Below, piece by piece: positions 17,541 to 26,261 of a DNA stretch of 64,000 bases. The notes beneath the pieces were generated by a model that was given only the letters and a program-made list of their open reading frames with translations, was not told the DNA's origin and made no database searches. The stretch is from Hymenobacter sp. APR13 (GTDB taxonomy: Bacteria; Bacteroidota; Bacteroidia; Cytophagales; Hymenobacteraceae). Each line of letters starts with the position of its first letter. The stretch's first letter is position 1. The stretch lies in assembly GCF_000737515.1 (NCBI RefSeq), contig NZ_CP006587.1, forward strand, positions 3,653,001 to 3,717,000, given 5' to 3'. A program made the translations under genes and the position numbers.

Positions 17541-17921
17541 TTAGTAGTTTCGTGAAGACCGCAACCGGGCCTTCAGGATAGCATTAGCCGGATCTGATTT
17601 AGCGTAGATGACGGCGGTAGTGTCGCCTTTGGCGTGGGTGCGCAAAAAGTTTCTGGACACCCGCGTCCGAAGCAAATGCTCCACACCGCCCACAGTATAC
17701 CGCACGGATACGCGCCGGCTCTTGTACCTTCTTACCCGGGTAATAATGCCCGTAGCGTACCCCGGACTTTTCAGAATTGCCGCGCGCTTCTCGGCAATAT
17801 CCGTTTTGATGAAATAGATAAAGCCGGCCAGAAGGGCAATGCAGAAAGCTAGGCCAAGGGCGAGACTCACGATTTGCCGGCGGGTCATTTGGGGGGGAGT
17901 GGTGGAATCGGGAGCTTGCAT
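17541..17921 (-). CDS. small membrane protein (126 aa), DUF3592-like
   Basis: Starts MQAPDSTTPPQMTRRQIVSLALGLAFCIALLAGFIYF: a short cytoplasmic tail and one membrane helix, then a soluble part with ILKSPGYATGIITRVRRY, VSVRYTVGGVEHLL and KGDTTAVIYAKSDPANAIL. The layout 'G-x-I-x-x-V ... V-x-Y-x-V-x-G ... G-D-x-x-x-V-x-Y' suits DUF3592-like proteins. A second ATG at residue 12 is possible. It lies 41 bp upstream of the DUF3686 gene on the same strand and could be cotranscribed. Confidence 0.6.
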   Translation of the reverse strand: MQAPDSTTPPQMTRRQIVSLALGLAFCIALLAGFIYFIKTDIAEKRAAILKSPGYATGIITRVRRYKSRRVSVRYTVGGVEHLLRTRVSRNFLRTHAKGDTTAVIYAKSDPANAILKARLRSSRNY

Positions 17922-18014
17922 GAGCAGGTAGCTAAAATGGTAGCTCCTTCTTGAATGAGGAAAGGCTAACGGTGATTAAATGCTGGCAGAACGGTGGCTA
18001 CGGAGTGAAACCTG

Positions 18015-18413
18015 CTATTTCTTAGTCAGAATGACCCAAATGCCGGTGCCAATGCAGAAAAGTCCAAACGTAAATAGGGCGGCACCGCTTATCACCTCAA
18101 GAACCCCAGTGTCTTTTTGAAACAAGAATATTTCGGGGTATTTGGAAAGATGCTTCATCAAGATATGTTGCCTTCCTTGCAATGATATACAGTCCCTGTG
18201 GCTTATTTGCTTTGAGTAAATACGACTCCGATATTCGATATGCATCCATCGTTTTGCTTTGCTCGTGATACCACAGTCGTTAGGAAACTGATGTATTCTG
18301 ACCTGTACGAAATGGTCAGCCCGTGCTACTTCCCATTCTTTTAATTTCTGCGGTAAAAGGATAATAGTAAGCCCTATGAAGAATGAGCCACAAAGGAAGT
18401 AGATACTTTTCAC
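18015..18413 (-). CDS. small two-helix membrane protein (132 aa)
   Basis: Starts MKSIYFLCGSFFIGLTIILLP; a second membrane helix near the C-terminus (SGAALFTFGLFCIGTGIWVIL) closes the protein. The central 75 residues are soluble and basic. Base composition is lower in GC than its neighbours, so it may be of foreign or poorly constrained origin. No family recognised; layout is similar to DUF3592-type proteins but without their motifs. Confidence 0.5.
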   Translation of the reverse strand: MKSIYFLCGSFFIGLTIILLPQKLKEWEVARADHFVQVRIHQFPNDCGITSKAKRWMHIEYRSRIYSKQISHRDCISLQGRQHILMKHLSKYPEIFLFQKDTGVLEVISGAALFTFGLFCIGTGIWVILTKK

Positions 18414-18472
18414 GCCAAGTTGAGCCTGATTTATAGGCCGATATTCTGTGGCTCCAAGAAACTAGAAGCTAG

Positions 18473-18512
18473 TTCCCCCTCTCCTTTCCGGAGAGGGGGC
18501 TAGGGGGTGAGG
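18473..18512. repeat. CCCTCTCC repeat copy, reverse direction
   Basis: Reads CCCCCTCTCCTTTCCGGAGA, then GGGGGCTAGGGGGTGAGG; inverse of the copies at 6110-6347. It directly follows the flotillin gene's 3' end. Confidence 0.85.
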
Positions 18513-18522
18513 CGACTAGAGG

Positions 18523-20682
18523 TTACAGCATCCGCGCTGGCTTATCCCCGATGCCCAGCGCGGTAGCGGTGCCGGCCAGCTGCGTGATGGTGGCGCGGGT
18601 GGCGTCGTCGCCGGCCTGGTTCATCATCTTCAGCAGCAGGGCCGAGACGCTCAGGTTCTTCATGTCCTCCGAGCTCAGGCCGAACTGGTCCACGAAGCGG
18701 CGCAGGTTGGCTTTGAAGTCGCCACCGCCGTCGGGGCTGAAGAAGGCATCCTTCACGGTGCCCAGCACCTCGGAGTTGTGCACCGTGCGGTCAATCATCT
18801 TGCCCTTGGTGATGGAGCCGATGATTTGGTCGAAGAACATGGTTTCGCCGCCCACGATGTCGATTTTGGCGGCCTTGAGGGCCTCGCCAATCACGCCGGC
18901 CTGCGAGGCGGCAATGTCCTTCTGGATGTTGATCTGGGCCAGCTCTACCGACTTGTCCTTGTCGAGGCGCAGCTTGAATTCCTCGTGGTCTTTGCCCACG
19001 CCGTCGAGCTTCTTCATGGCGTCGGCCTTGGCTTCGATGCCCTTGGCTTCCACCGCGAATTTCTGCTCCGATACGGCGGCTTCGGCGAGGCCCTTCTTTT
19101 GGTCGGCATCGGCGCGGAACTGGATGATGTCGGCGTCGGCCTGGCCTTTCTCGCGGTTCACTTTGGCGGCTACCAAACCCAGCTTCTCGTCGGCTTCGGC
19201 CTGGGCGCCGGCTTTGGCCTGGATGGCCTGGGCCTCGGCGGCAGCAGTGAGCTGGAGCACGGCGGCTTCGGTTTCGCCTTCTTTCTGGCGGGCGGTGGCT
19301 TTGGCCTGCATCACCTGCGCTTCGGCCAGGCCCACGGCCGTGGCCTTGCTGGCTTCGGCCTCTGCTAGCGTGCGGATGGCTTGGCCCTTGAACTCGGCGG
19401 CGGCCTTCTCGGCTTCGGCATCAATAAGGGCCTGCTTGGCGCGGAACTCGGCGGCTTGGCGCTCCATGTCGGCGTTGCCTACCAGCGTGACGGTAGCGGC
19501 TTCGGCCTGCTGCTTGGCGGCCGTCAGGGCCACCAGCTTTTCCCGCTCGGCCAGGGCCTGGGCGCGGGTATCCTTGATTTTTTCTTCTTCCTGCACCGTG
19601 GCCTTTTCCACCGTGATTCGCTCGCGGATGATGGTCTGGATGTTCTTTTTCTCTTCTTCCAGGGCTTTCTCCTTTTCAATCTGGGCGAGGGCCACAATTC
19701 GCTCCCGCTCGTTTATTTCCAGGGCTTTGGCCTGGGCTACGCGCTCGGTTTCCACGGCGTCGGTGCGCTGCTTGTTGCGCTCGGCCACCAGCACCTGCCG
19801 GTCGCGGTTCTGCTCGGCAATGCCCACTTCTTCCTCGGTGGCAATGCGCGCCTTCTCCGATTTCAGGGTTTCTTCCTGCTGCACCTTGGCCGCCTCGGCG
19901 TTTTCGCGAGCCTTGATGTTGGCAATTTCCCGCTTCTGCTTTTCCTGGTTTTCAATCAGCTGCTTTTCCAGCTGCAGAATGGTTTCCTGGGCCTCTACGT
20001 CCTGCTTCTTGATGGTTTTCTGCTGCTCGCGCTGGATGGAGTTGGCCTGGATTTTCTGCTCCGAGGTCAGGGCAATAATCTTCTTGATGCCCTCGGCGTC
20101 CAGAATGTTGTCCTGATTCAGGGCCGTGAGCGGGGTTTGCTCCAGGTAGTCGATGGCGCAGTCGTCGAGCACGTAGCCGTTGAGGTCGGTGCCGATGATG
20201 CGCAGGATTTCCTGCTTGAACTGCTCGCGGGAGTTATACAGCTCAATGAAATCGAAGTGCTTGCCCACGGTTTTGAGGGCTTCCGAAAACTTGGCGTCGA
20301 AGAGGTTTTCCAGCGCGGCCGGGTCGGAGGCGCGGTGCGCGCCGATGCTCTGGGCCACGTTCAGCACGTCGTCGTGGGTTTTGTTGACGCGCACGAAGAA
20401 GTTCACCTTCACATCGGCCCGCAGGTTGTCTTTGCACACCAGCCCCTCGGAACCGGCCCGCTGGATGATGATGGTTTTGAGCTTGATGTCCATCACCTCC
20501 AGCTTGTGCAGCACCGGCACAATGAAGATGCCGCTGAACGATACCTTGGTTTCGCCCATGCCGGTGCGCACCAGGGCCTCGCCCTGCACGGCCTTTTTAT
20601 ACATGCGGGCCACAATGGCAATAAAGCCCAGAATAAGAACGGCGACGATGACCAGCACCGCAAGAGAGAGTTGTTCCAGCAT
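18523..20682 (-). CDS. flotillin-family protein (719 aa)
   Basis: Read from the ATG at 20682 (MLEQLSLAVLVIVAVLILGFIAIV); the open frame extends upstream without coding character. Residues 4-28 form a membrane helix, followed by an SPFH/Band-7 domain (about 35-220, with TKVSFSGIFIVPVLHKLEVMD) and a very long Glu/Ala-rich coiled-coil to about residue 580 with repeated AEA/EKA blocks, typical of flotillins such as YqiK. Flotillins organise membrane microdomains and are linked to membrane-stress responses. It is the last gene of a five-gene minus-strand cluster with YbjN-, PspA- and NfeD/YqiJ-like genes. The C-terminal 130 residues carry a helical oligomerisation tail. Confidence 0.9.
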   Translation of the reverse strand: MLEQLSLAVLVIVAVLILGFIAIVARMYKKAVQGEALVRTGMGETKVSFSGIFIVPVLHKLEVMDIKLKTIIIQRAGSEGLVCKDNLRADVKVNFFVRVNKTHDDVLNVAQSIGAHRASDPAALENLFDAKFSEALKTVGKHFDFIELYNSREQFKQEILRIIGTDLNGYVLDDCAIDYLEQTPLTALNQDNILDAEGIKKIIALTSEQKIQANSIQREQQKTIKKQDVEAQETILQLEKQLIENQEKQKREIANIKARENAEAAKVQQEETLKSEKARIATEEEVGIAEQNRDRQVLVAERNKQRTDAVETERVAQAKALEINERERIVALAQIEKEKALEEEKKNIQTIIRERITVEKATVQEEEKIKDTRAQALAEREKLVALTAAKQQAEAATVTLVGNADMERQAAEFRAKQALIDAEAEKAAAEFKGQAIRTLAEAEASKATAVGLAEAQVMQAKATARQKEGETEAAVLQLTAAAEAQAIQAKAGAQAEADEKLGLVAAKVNREKGQADADIIQFRADADQKKGLAEAAVSEQKFAVEAKGIEAKADAMKKLDGVGKDHEEFKLRLDKDKSVELAQINIQKDIAASQAGVIGEALKAAKIDIVGGETMFFDQIIGSITKGKMIDRTVHNSEVLGTVKDAFFSPDGGGDFKANLRRFVDQFGLSSEDMKNLSVSALLLKMMNQAGDDATRATITQLAGTATALGIGDKPARML

Positions 20683-20780
20683 GGAAGTAAGGAGTAGGAG
20701 TAGAAGCAAATCGGGAGAAAGAAAGAGAAAAATATGGGTAGCTGCCGCGCAGGAGCAGGATGTTAAGAGCTTGTATTGAC

Positions 20781-20886
20781 CGATGTAGAGACGCGACACT
20801 TCGCGTCTCGTCGTTGCTGACGTTGGCTAATGGTGTGGTTCTGGTCCGTTCAACGACGAGACGCGAAGTGTCGCGTCTCTACATCG
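20781..20886. repeat. perfect 36-bp inverted repeat, GTAGAGACGCG family
   Basis: Arms at 20781-20816 and 20851-20886 are exact inverse complements, spacer 34 bp. Core GTAGAGACGCGACACTTCGC. It lies between the NfeD/YqiJ-like and flotillin genes, within a presumed operon. Confidence 0.9.
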
Positions 20887-20906
20887 GGCACCGCCCTGAG
20901 CAGCGT

Positions 20907-21566
20907 TCAGGGCGCGTCGTAGGGCTCCACAAGGTAGCAGCGGCGGGCGGCATCGTAGTCGATTATCAGGGCCGTATCGCCTTTTTTCAGCTCGGTGGCG
21001 GCCGAGGCGGCCCGCACGTTGAGCACCAGCGGTGCGCCGGCGCGTTGCGGCACGCTGGCCTGGCCCAGTTGCTCCTGGCTGGCGGGCAGCAGCAGCGTGC
21101 AGACTTTGCCCAGCGGCTGCGCGCCGCTGTCGTGGTTGTGCTCCATGGCCGCAAACAGCCGCACAAACGGCGTGGTCAGCACCTTGCCCACCAGCAGGCT
21201 GCCCAGCAGCAGCGGCATCAGCAATGCCAGCCCCAGCAGCCCCGACGTGTTGCCCAGGTAGTAATTCAGCAGGATGCTGCCCACCCACCACGGCAGCGCC
21301 ACCAGGCTCACGAACACCATCAGCGGCACCCGGCCCAGGTTGAAAAACGCCAGCGCGTGGTTCAGCCAGCTCACGCCCGCGTGGGCCGTATCGGGCGCGG
21401 CATGGCCATCGGTGCCCAGGTGCCCGACGTGGTCGGTATCCACGTCGATGGTCTTGAAGTCGAGCACCCCCAGTAGCACCGTCAGCCAGTAGAGCAGCAC
21501 GAACACCAGCAGGCCGGTGGGCAGTAGGTTGGGCGGCGAAACAGCAGCGTGTAGAAGTTCGGTCAT
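20907..21566 (-). CDS. YqiJ/NfeD-like membrane protein (219 aa)
   Basis: Starts MTELLHAAVSPPNLLPTGLLVFVLLYWLTVLLG. Three or four membrane helices fill residues 15-140, including PLMVFVSLVALPWWVGSILLNYY, and the C-terminal 70 residues form a small beta-rich domain (GAPLVLNVRAASAATELKKGDTALI) like the OB-fold tail of NfeD/YqiJ proteins. In enterobacteria yqiJ is paired with the flotillin gene yqiK; the same pairing here supports the call and suggests partnership in membrane organisation. Same strand as its neighbours on both sides. Confidence 0.75.
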   Translation of the reverse strand: MTELLHAAVSPPNLLPTGLLVFVLLYWLTVLLGVLDFKTIDVDTDHVGHLGTDGHAAPDTAHAGVSWLNHALAFFNLGRVPLMVFVSLVALPWWVGSILLNYYLGNTSGLLGLALLMPLLLGSLLVGKVLTTPFVRLFAAMEHNHDSGAQPLGKVCTLLLPASQEQLGQASVPQRAGAPLVLNVRAASAATELKKGDTALIIDYDAARRCYLVEPYDAP

Positions 21567-21631
21567 GGTAGGAAACGGAAGCTGAGGGCCGGAAGATAGA
21601 GCAATAATGCCTGCCGAAAATGCCCTGATTC

Positions 21632-21868
21632 TTAACCGTTCAGGGGAAGCGTGCCAACCGACAACGTTGGCTGAAGCTGCTGTTCCAGCTCAGCATTGCG
21701 CCGCTCCAGCCGCTTGCTGTACCGCTGGTATGCCACCACGATGAGCACCCAGCCAAACGGGAAGCTGGGTGTCAGACCCTGAAAATCGTAGTGCAGGACC
21801 CGAGCCACGACGCTAAAGAGCAGAAGGGCAAAGCCGAAATACAACGGGAGTTTTTCGTTGCTATTCAT
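21632..21868 (-). CDS. small two-helix membrane protein (78 aa)
   Basis: Starts MNSNEKLPLYFGFALLLFSVVARVL; a second hydrophobic stretch FGWVLIVVAYQRY follows, then a short charged coiled-coil-like tail (RLERRNAELEQQL). No family recognised. Position between the PspA and NfeD/YqiJ-like genes on the same strand suggests a membrane accessory of that cluster. Confidence 0.6.
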   Translation of the reverse strand: MNSNEKLPLYFGFALLLFSVVARVLHYDFQGLTPSFPFGWVLIVVAYQRYSKRLERRNAELEQQLQPTLSVGTLPLNG

Positions 21869-21919
21869 AGTATTTGATAGGCAGTAATGTTGATAGGGAT
21901 AGGGAGTAGCCAGAACCGC

Positions 21920-22624
21920 TTACCCCAGCCCCAGCTTGGCCTTCAGCGCCTGCAAATCGGCGGAGGCCTGGCCGCTGCCGTCCTTGCCCAGCGCCTTATC
22001 GATTTCCTGGTCGATGGACTTGCTTTCCTGCGCAATCTGCCCGTACGATTCGGCCAGGGCTTCCTCGGTGGCCACCTTGTCCTTCATGCGCTCCAGCAGC
22101 GCCACCGTCCCCGACGAATCCAGCTGGGCCAGCTGCTGGTTGATGGTTTTGGTGGCCGTGCTCACCGTCACGCGGGCTTTCAGGGTTTTCAGCTCGTTGT
22201 CCCACTGCGAGATGGTGCTTTTGAGCTGCTGCACGTTCTGGTCGAGCTGCTGAGCCGAGGCCTCGAACTTCTGCTGCTCCTGGGTGGCGCGGGCGGCCTG
22301 CGCTTCGTGCTGGGTTTTCTTGAGCAGGGCTTCCGTGGCGAGGCGGTCGGCTTCGGCGGCTTCCAGCTCCTGGCGGTGGGCCTTCTGGAGCAGCAGCACG
22401 GCCTTGTTTTCGTAGTCGAGGGCGCGGCTGCGCTCCGCTTCGGCCTCATTGCGGCTCCTGATGGCCAGGGCCTTCACTTCCGCCAGCGCGTGCAGGGCCT
22501 TGTCCAGGTCCTGGCGCAGGTCGCGCAGGCCCTGCTCGGTCATTTTGATGGGGTCCTCGAACTGGTTGACCGCCGAATGCGCTTCGGCCTGCCCGATTTT
22601 GAAGATGCGGTTGAAGAGGTTCAT
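21920..22624 (-). CDS. PspA/IM30 family protein (234 aa)
   Basis: Starts MNLFNRIFKIGQAEAHSAVNQFEDPIKMTEQGLRDLR, the PspA N-terminus: an amphipathic helix followed by the conserved EDP..M..Q..RD pattern. The rest is a long antiparallel coiled-coil up to LGKDGSGQASADLQALKAKLG. PspA/IM30 proteins bind damaged inner membrane as ESCRT-III-like polymers. Length matches the family. It lies between a YbjN-like gene and genes for NfeD/YqiJ- and flotillin-like proteins, the usual company of non-enteric PspA homologues. Confidence 0.9.
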   Translation of the reverse strand: MNLFNRIFKIGQAEAHSAVNQFEDPIKMTEQGLRDLRQDLDKALHALAEVKALAIRSRNEAEAERSRALDYENKAVLLLQKAHRQELEAAEADRLATEALLKKTQHEAQAARATQEQQKFEASAQQLDQNVQQLKSTISQWDNELKTLKARVTVSTATKTINQQLAQLDSSGTVALLERMKDKVATEEALAESYGQIAQESKSIDQEIDKALGKDGSGQASADLQALKAKLGLG

Positions 22625-22661
22625 GGCTGTTGGGAGTTTGGGGTGTTGAGGAAGTTTGGCC

Positions 22662-22766
22662 CGTCATGCTGAGCCTGTCGAAGCATCTCTACCGCTTCGT
22701 CTGAATGGTATTGCAACGAAGCGGTAGAGATGCTTCGACTTCGCTCCGCTGCGCTCAGCATGACGG
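22662..22766. repeat. long inverted repeat of GTCATGCTGAGC type
   Basis: Left arm begins CGTCATGCTGAGCCTGTCGA and continues into CTCTACCGCTTCGT; right arm mirrors it (AACGAAGCGGTAGAGATGC) with an extra insertion TCGCTCCGC before the end. It sits between the YbjN-like and PspA genes. Confidence 0.85.
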
Positions 22767-23180
22767 TTAGGCGTCCTCAGAATCCGGTTTCGAAAACGCA
22801 ATCAACTCGTCGCTGAACTCGCTGAGTAGCAGCCCTAGCGAGTTGAAAACGGCCTCCAGCTCGGGCCGGTCGAGGTGCTCCAGCTGCAGCGTGTCGCGAA
22901 AGATGACCTTGCGGCCCGTTTCGTCCAGCACGAAAGCCCCGTGGATGATGTCGCGGTTTTTCTGGAGTAGCCGCTGGTAGATGTCGCAGCTGGGGGCGGG
23001 CAGCTCCAGCAGGTACTGCTCCAGAATCAGCAGCGGCTCGCCGCAGCCCAGCACTAGGTGCTCGATGCCCAGCTCCGGCTTGCTTACTACCAGCAGGTTG
23101 TTGGCCTCATCCTGGTGGCGGATATCGAAGTCAAGTTCGAGCAGGTAGTTTTGAATCGTATAGAAGTAGGAGTTGGCCAT
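22767..23180 (-). CDS. YbjN-domain-like protein (137 aa)
   Basis: Starts MANSYFYTIQNYLLELDFDIRHQDEANNLLVVSKPELGIEHLVLG. The pattern of an N-terminal helix, a five-strand sheet and a helix near the C-terminus (LDRPELEAVFNSLGLLLSEF) fits the YbjN / CesT-Tir chaperone-like fold. It is the promoter-proximal gene of the minus-strand cluster that continues with PspA, and families of this fold are known neighbours of PspA genes, where a chaperone or adaptor role has been proposed. Divergent from the XRE regulator. Confidence 0.7.
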   Translation of the reverse strand: MANSYFYTIQNYLLELDFDIRHQDEANNLLVVSKPELGIEHLVLGCGEPLLILEQYLLELPAPSCDIYQRLLQKNRDIIHGAFVLDETGRKVIFRDTLQLEHLDRPELEAVFNSLGLLLSEFSDELIAFSKPDSEDA

Positions 23181-23345
23181 AGAGTAGGTCGAACTTGGGG
23201 AGAAGGAAAGTTGGCCAGAAGGTACTTACTATCGGGAAGTAGTCTGTAGCACAGCGCCGGAAGGCAGAAGCTATAACAGCTCAAAATAATAGCGACCAGA
23301 AAGATGGGCATCGGGAATATGTGCTAGCTTTACGATGCAAGTGTA

Positions 23346-23376
23346 CTCAAAGTTTGAGATAGGCTCAAGTTTTGAG
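23346..23376. promoter_or_regulatory. two palindromes, candidate operators of the XRE regulator
   Basis: CTCAAAGTTTGAG (23346-23358) is a perfect odd palindrome; CTCAAGTTTTGAG (23364-23376) is the same site with one mismatched pair. Their starts are 18 bp apart, less than two helical turns, and the pair ends 19 bp before the regulator's ATG. This arrangement suggests two dimers and autoregulation; whether the divergent membrane-stress operon is also controlled is inference. Confidence 0.6.
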
Positions 23377-23395
23377 CAGAAAATATTTTTGCCGC

Positions 23396-24181
23396 ATGTC
23401 GTACGTAGGGAAGAACATCCGCAAGATAAGAACCGTCAAGAAGCTGAGTCAGGCCGCTTTTGCCGAGCTATTTGGCTTGGCCCGTCCCAGCGTAGGGGCG
23501 TATGAGGAAGGGCGGTCGGAGCCGAAAATGGAGACGCTGATCCAGATTGCTCATCATTTTGGCTTGTCGGTAGACCTGCTACTTACGAAAGAGCTAACCG
23601 TAAACGAGCTCTATCATTTCGATATTTTCCGGCAGGAAGCCGCCCCCGAAGCTCCCGCTACGCCAGCCGCCGCCGAGGCCGACCGGCTGGCCCAGCTCAC
23701 GCCTTTCGTGCCCGCCGACCGCCTGCTCGAGTACATCGTGCAGCACCACAACACCGCCTTCATCGACGCGCTGCCGCCGCTCACGTTTCCGCATCAGCTG
23801 GGGCCGGCCACCCGGGCCTTCGAGATTGTGGGGGCCGAAATGCAGCACCAGCAGCAGGGCCTGCGCCACCAGGACGTGGTACTGTGCTGCCGCGTAGACA
23901 AGGCCACGGCCACATTGCGGCCGGGCCGCATCTACGCCTTCGTTACGCAAAACAGCCTGCTGGTGCGCCGCCTCTCCGAGCGGCTGCCCGCCAACGTGCT
24001 CCGGCTCCGCGCCGACAACCCCGACTACGGCGCGCAGGAATTTGCCCTGGAGCAGGCGCTGGAAATCTGGGAAGTGAAGGCGGTGTTTACCACTCACCTG
24101 CGCCCCCCGTCCCGCATCGAGGACCGGGTGACGCGGCTGGAGCGGCAGGTGGAGGAGCTGCTGGCGCGGCTGGACGGGTAG
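23396..24181 (+). CDS. XRE-family regulator with inactive S24-like domain (261 aa)
   Basis: Read from the ATG at 23396; the earlier TTG at 23372 lies inside an operator-like palindrome. Residues 4-65 are a helix-turn-helix (KKLSQAAFAELFGLARPSVGAYEEGRS). A proline/alanine linker leads to an S24/LexA-like domain: where active proteins have G-[DE]-S-M the sequence is GAEM (near residue 146), and where they have the catalytic lysine in VKR it is VRR; later RADNPDY matches the family's S-x-NP-x-Y. Both catalytic residues are thus missing, so autocleavage is unlikely and the domain may bind a ligand or partner. A short coiled coil ends the protein. Divergent from the ybjN-pspA-flotillin genes, which it may regulate. 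Confidence 0.8.
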   Translation: MSYVGKNIRKIRTVKKLSQAAFAELFGLARPSVGAYEEGRSEPKMETLIQIAHHFGLSVDLLLTKELTVNELYHFDIFRQEAAPEAPATPAAAEADRLAQLTPFVPADRLLEYIVQHHNTAFIDALPPLTFPHQLGPATRAFEIVGAEMQHQQQGLRHQDVVLCCRVDKATATLRPGRIYAFVTQNSLLVRRLSERLPANVLRLRADNPDYGAQEFALEQALEIWEVKAVFTTHLRPPSRIEDRVTRLERQVEELLARLDG

Positions 24182-24192
24182 GCAGCAGATAT

Positions 24193-25335
24193 ATGCGGCT
24201 CTCAGACTACTTCACACAATTAACTATAAGGCCCCGGCTGTTGCTGGTGTTTCTGCTGCTGGTTGGCTTCGTGCTGCTGAGTTGGCAGAACTATCAGCCC
24301 CCCGCCGACGCGGAGCTGAACAAGCGTGTGCGGTATCTGGAGCGAGTTATTGAGGAAGGCGCGGGCGCGGGCACTGACCTGGCCAGCATCAACAGCCAAA
24401 ATCCGGAATGGGCGCTGTTTTCTCTTTCCTTCACAGCGTACGCGCTGGCCAGCCGGGCCGAGCAGCAGCCGGCGCTGCGGCCAGAAGCAGCGCGCTACGT
24501 GGCGCTGGCCGTTGCGCAGGTGCTGCAGCCGGCTATCCGCAGCACCTTCGAGCCGCTAGCTACCGCGGCCAGTCCCATCGACACCACTGGCTCAGTGCTA
24601 TATCTGGGCCACCTCAACCTGATGCTGGGCTGCCTGCGCCAGCTCGACCCTAAAACACCCTACGCCGGCCTGCACGATACGCTTTCGGGGGCGCTGTACC
24701 GGCGCTACGCTCAGGCGGCAAGTGGCTGCCTGGAGTCGTACGTTGGGCGGCGCTGGGTGCCCGACAACACGGTGGCGCTGGCGTCGTTGGCGCTGCATAG
24801 CCAGCTTACCGGCAGCCCCTACCGCATGGCAGCTGAGCGCTGGGTGGCGCGGGCCCGCCAGCACTACCTCGACCCCAAAACCGGCGTTCTGGCCTCGCAG
24901 GTGGATGCGCAGGGCCGGCCGCAGGAAGAAGCACGGGGCTCGATGGTAGGCTGGAGCATCTGGTTTCTGGCCCGCTTCGACCCCGAATTTGCCCGGCAGC
25001 AGTATCAGCTGTACCAGCAGCATTTCAGCACCAACCTGGGCGTGCTGCGGCTGTACCGGGAGCGGGCCGGCGCCTATACCACCAGTACCGGCGACATCGA
25101 CAGCGGCCCGCTGCTGCTCGGCTACAGCATGCCCGCCAACGCCTTTGCCTTCGCCGACGCCGTGGCGCTCCACGACCAACGGAATGCACAGCGGCTGCAC
25201 CGCCTCATCGCGCTGGGCCGCCGTTCGGTGGAAAGCCCCACGGAGCTGCGCTACGGAGTCCGGTTCCTGGATTTGCCGGTTAGCCCGCTGGCCGAGGCCC
25301 TGCTGCTCTACGCCGAATGCCCGGTGGTTCGCTAG
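24193..25335 (+). CDS. membrane-anchored alpha/alpha-toroid-like protein (380 aa)
   Basis: Read from the ATG at 24193, 11 bp after the regulator stop, so probably cotranscribed with it. One N-terminal membrane helix (LLLVFLLLVGFVLLSW) precedes a helical domain with repeated helix pairs and motifs VPDNTVALASLALHSQLTG, KTGVLASQVDAQG and GDIDSGPLLLGYSMPANAFA. The style of conserved 'DNT' and 'DIDSGP' loops between helices is like alpha/alpha-barrel enzymes of the linalool dehydratase/isomerase type, but I cannot name a family with certainty. Function unknown. Confidence 0.6.
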   Translation: MRLSDYFTQLTIRPRLLLVFLLLVGFVLLSWQNYQPPADAELNKRVRYLERVIEEGAGAGTDLASINSQNPEWALFSLSFTAYALASRAEQQPALRPEAARYVALAVAQVLQPAIRSTFEPLATAASPIDTTGSVLYLGHLNLMLGCLRQLDPKTPYAGLHDTLSGALYRRYAQAASGCLESYVGRRWVPDNTVALASLALHSQLTGSPYRMAAERWVARARQHYLDPKTGVLASQVDAQGRPQEEARGSMVGWSIWFLARFDPEFARQQYQLYQQHFSTNLGVLRLYRERAGAYTTSTGDIDSGPLLLGYSMPANAFAFADAVALHDQRNAQRLHRLIALGRRSVESPTELRYGVRFLDLPVSPLAEALLLYAECPVVR

Positions 25336-25364
25336 CTTGCCGCCTGTTTGATTGAATTTCCATA

Positions 25365-26249
<885 letters not shown>

Positions 26250-26261
26250 GTGGCAGGCGGC

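Noticed and set aside
20781..20886. Insertion sequence or MITE ends
   Set aside because: Perfect terminal inverted arms exist, but only 34 bp lie between them and no target-site duplication or transposase is visible; classed as an interspersed repeat.
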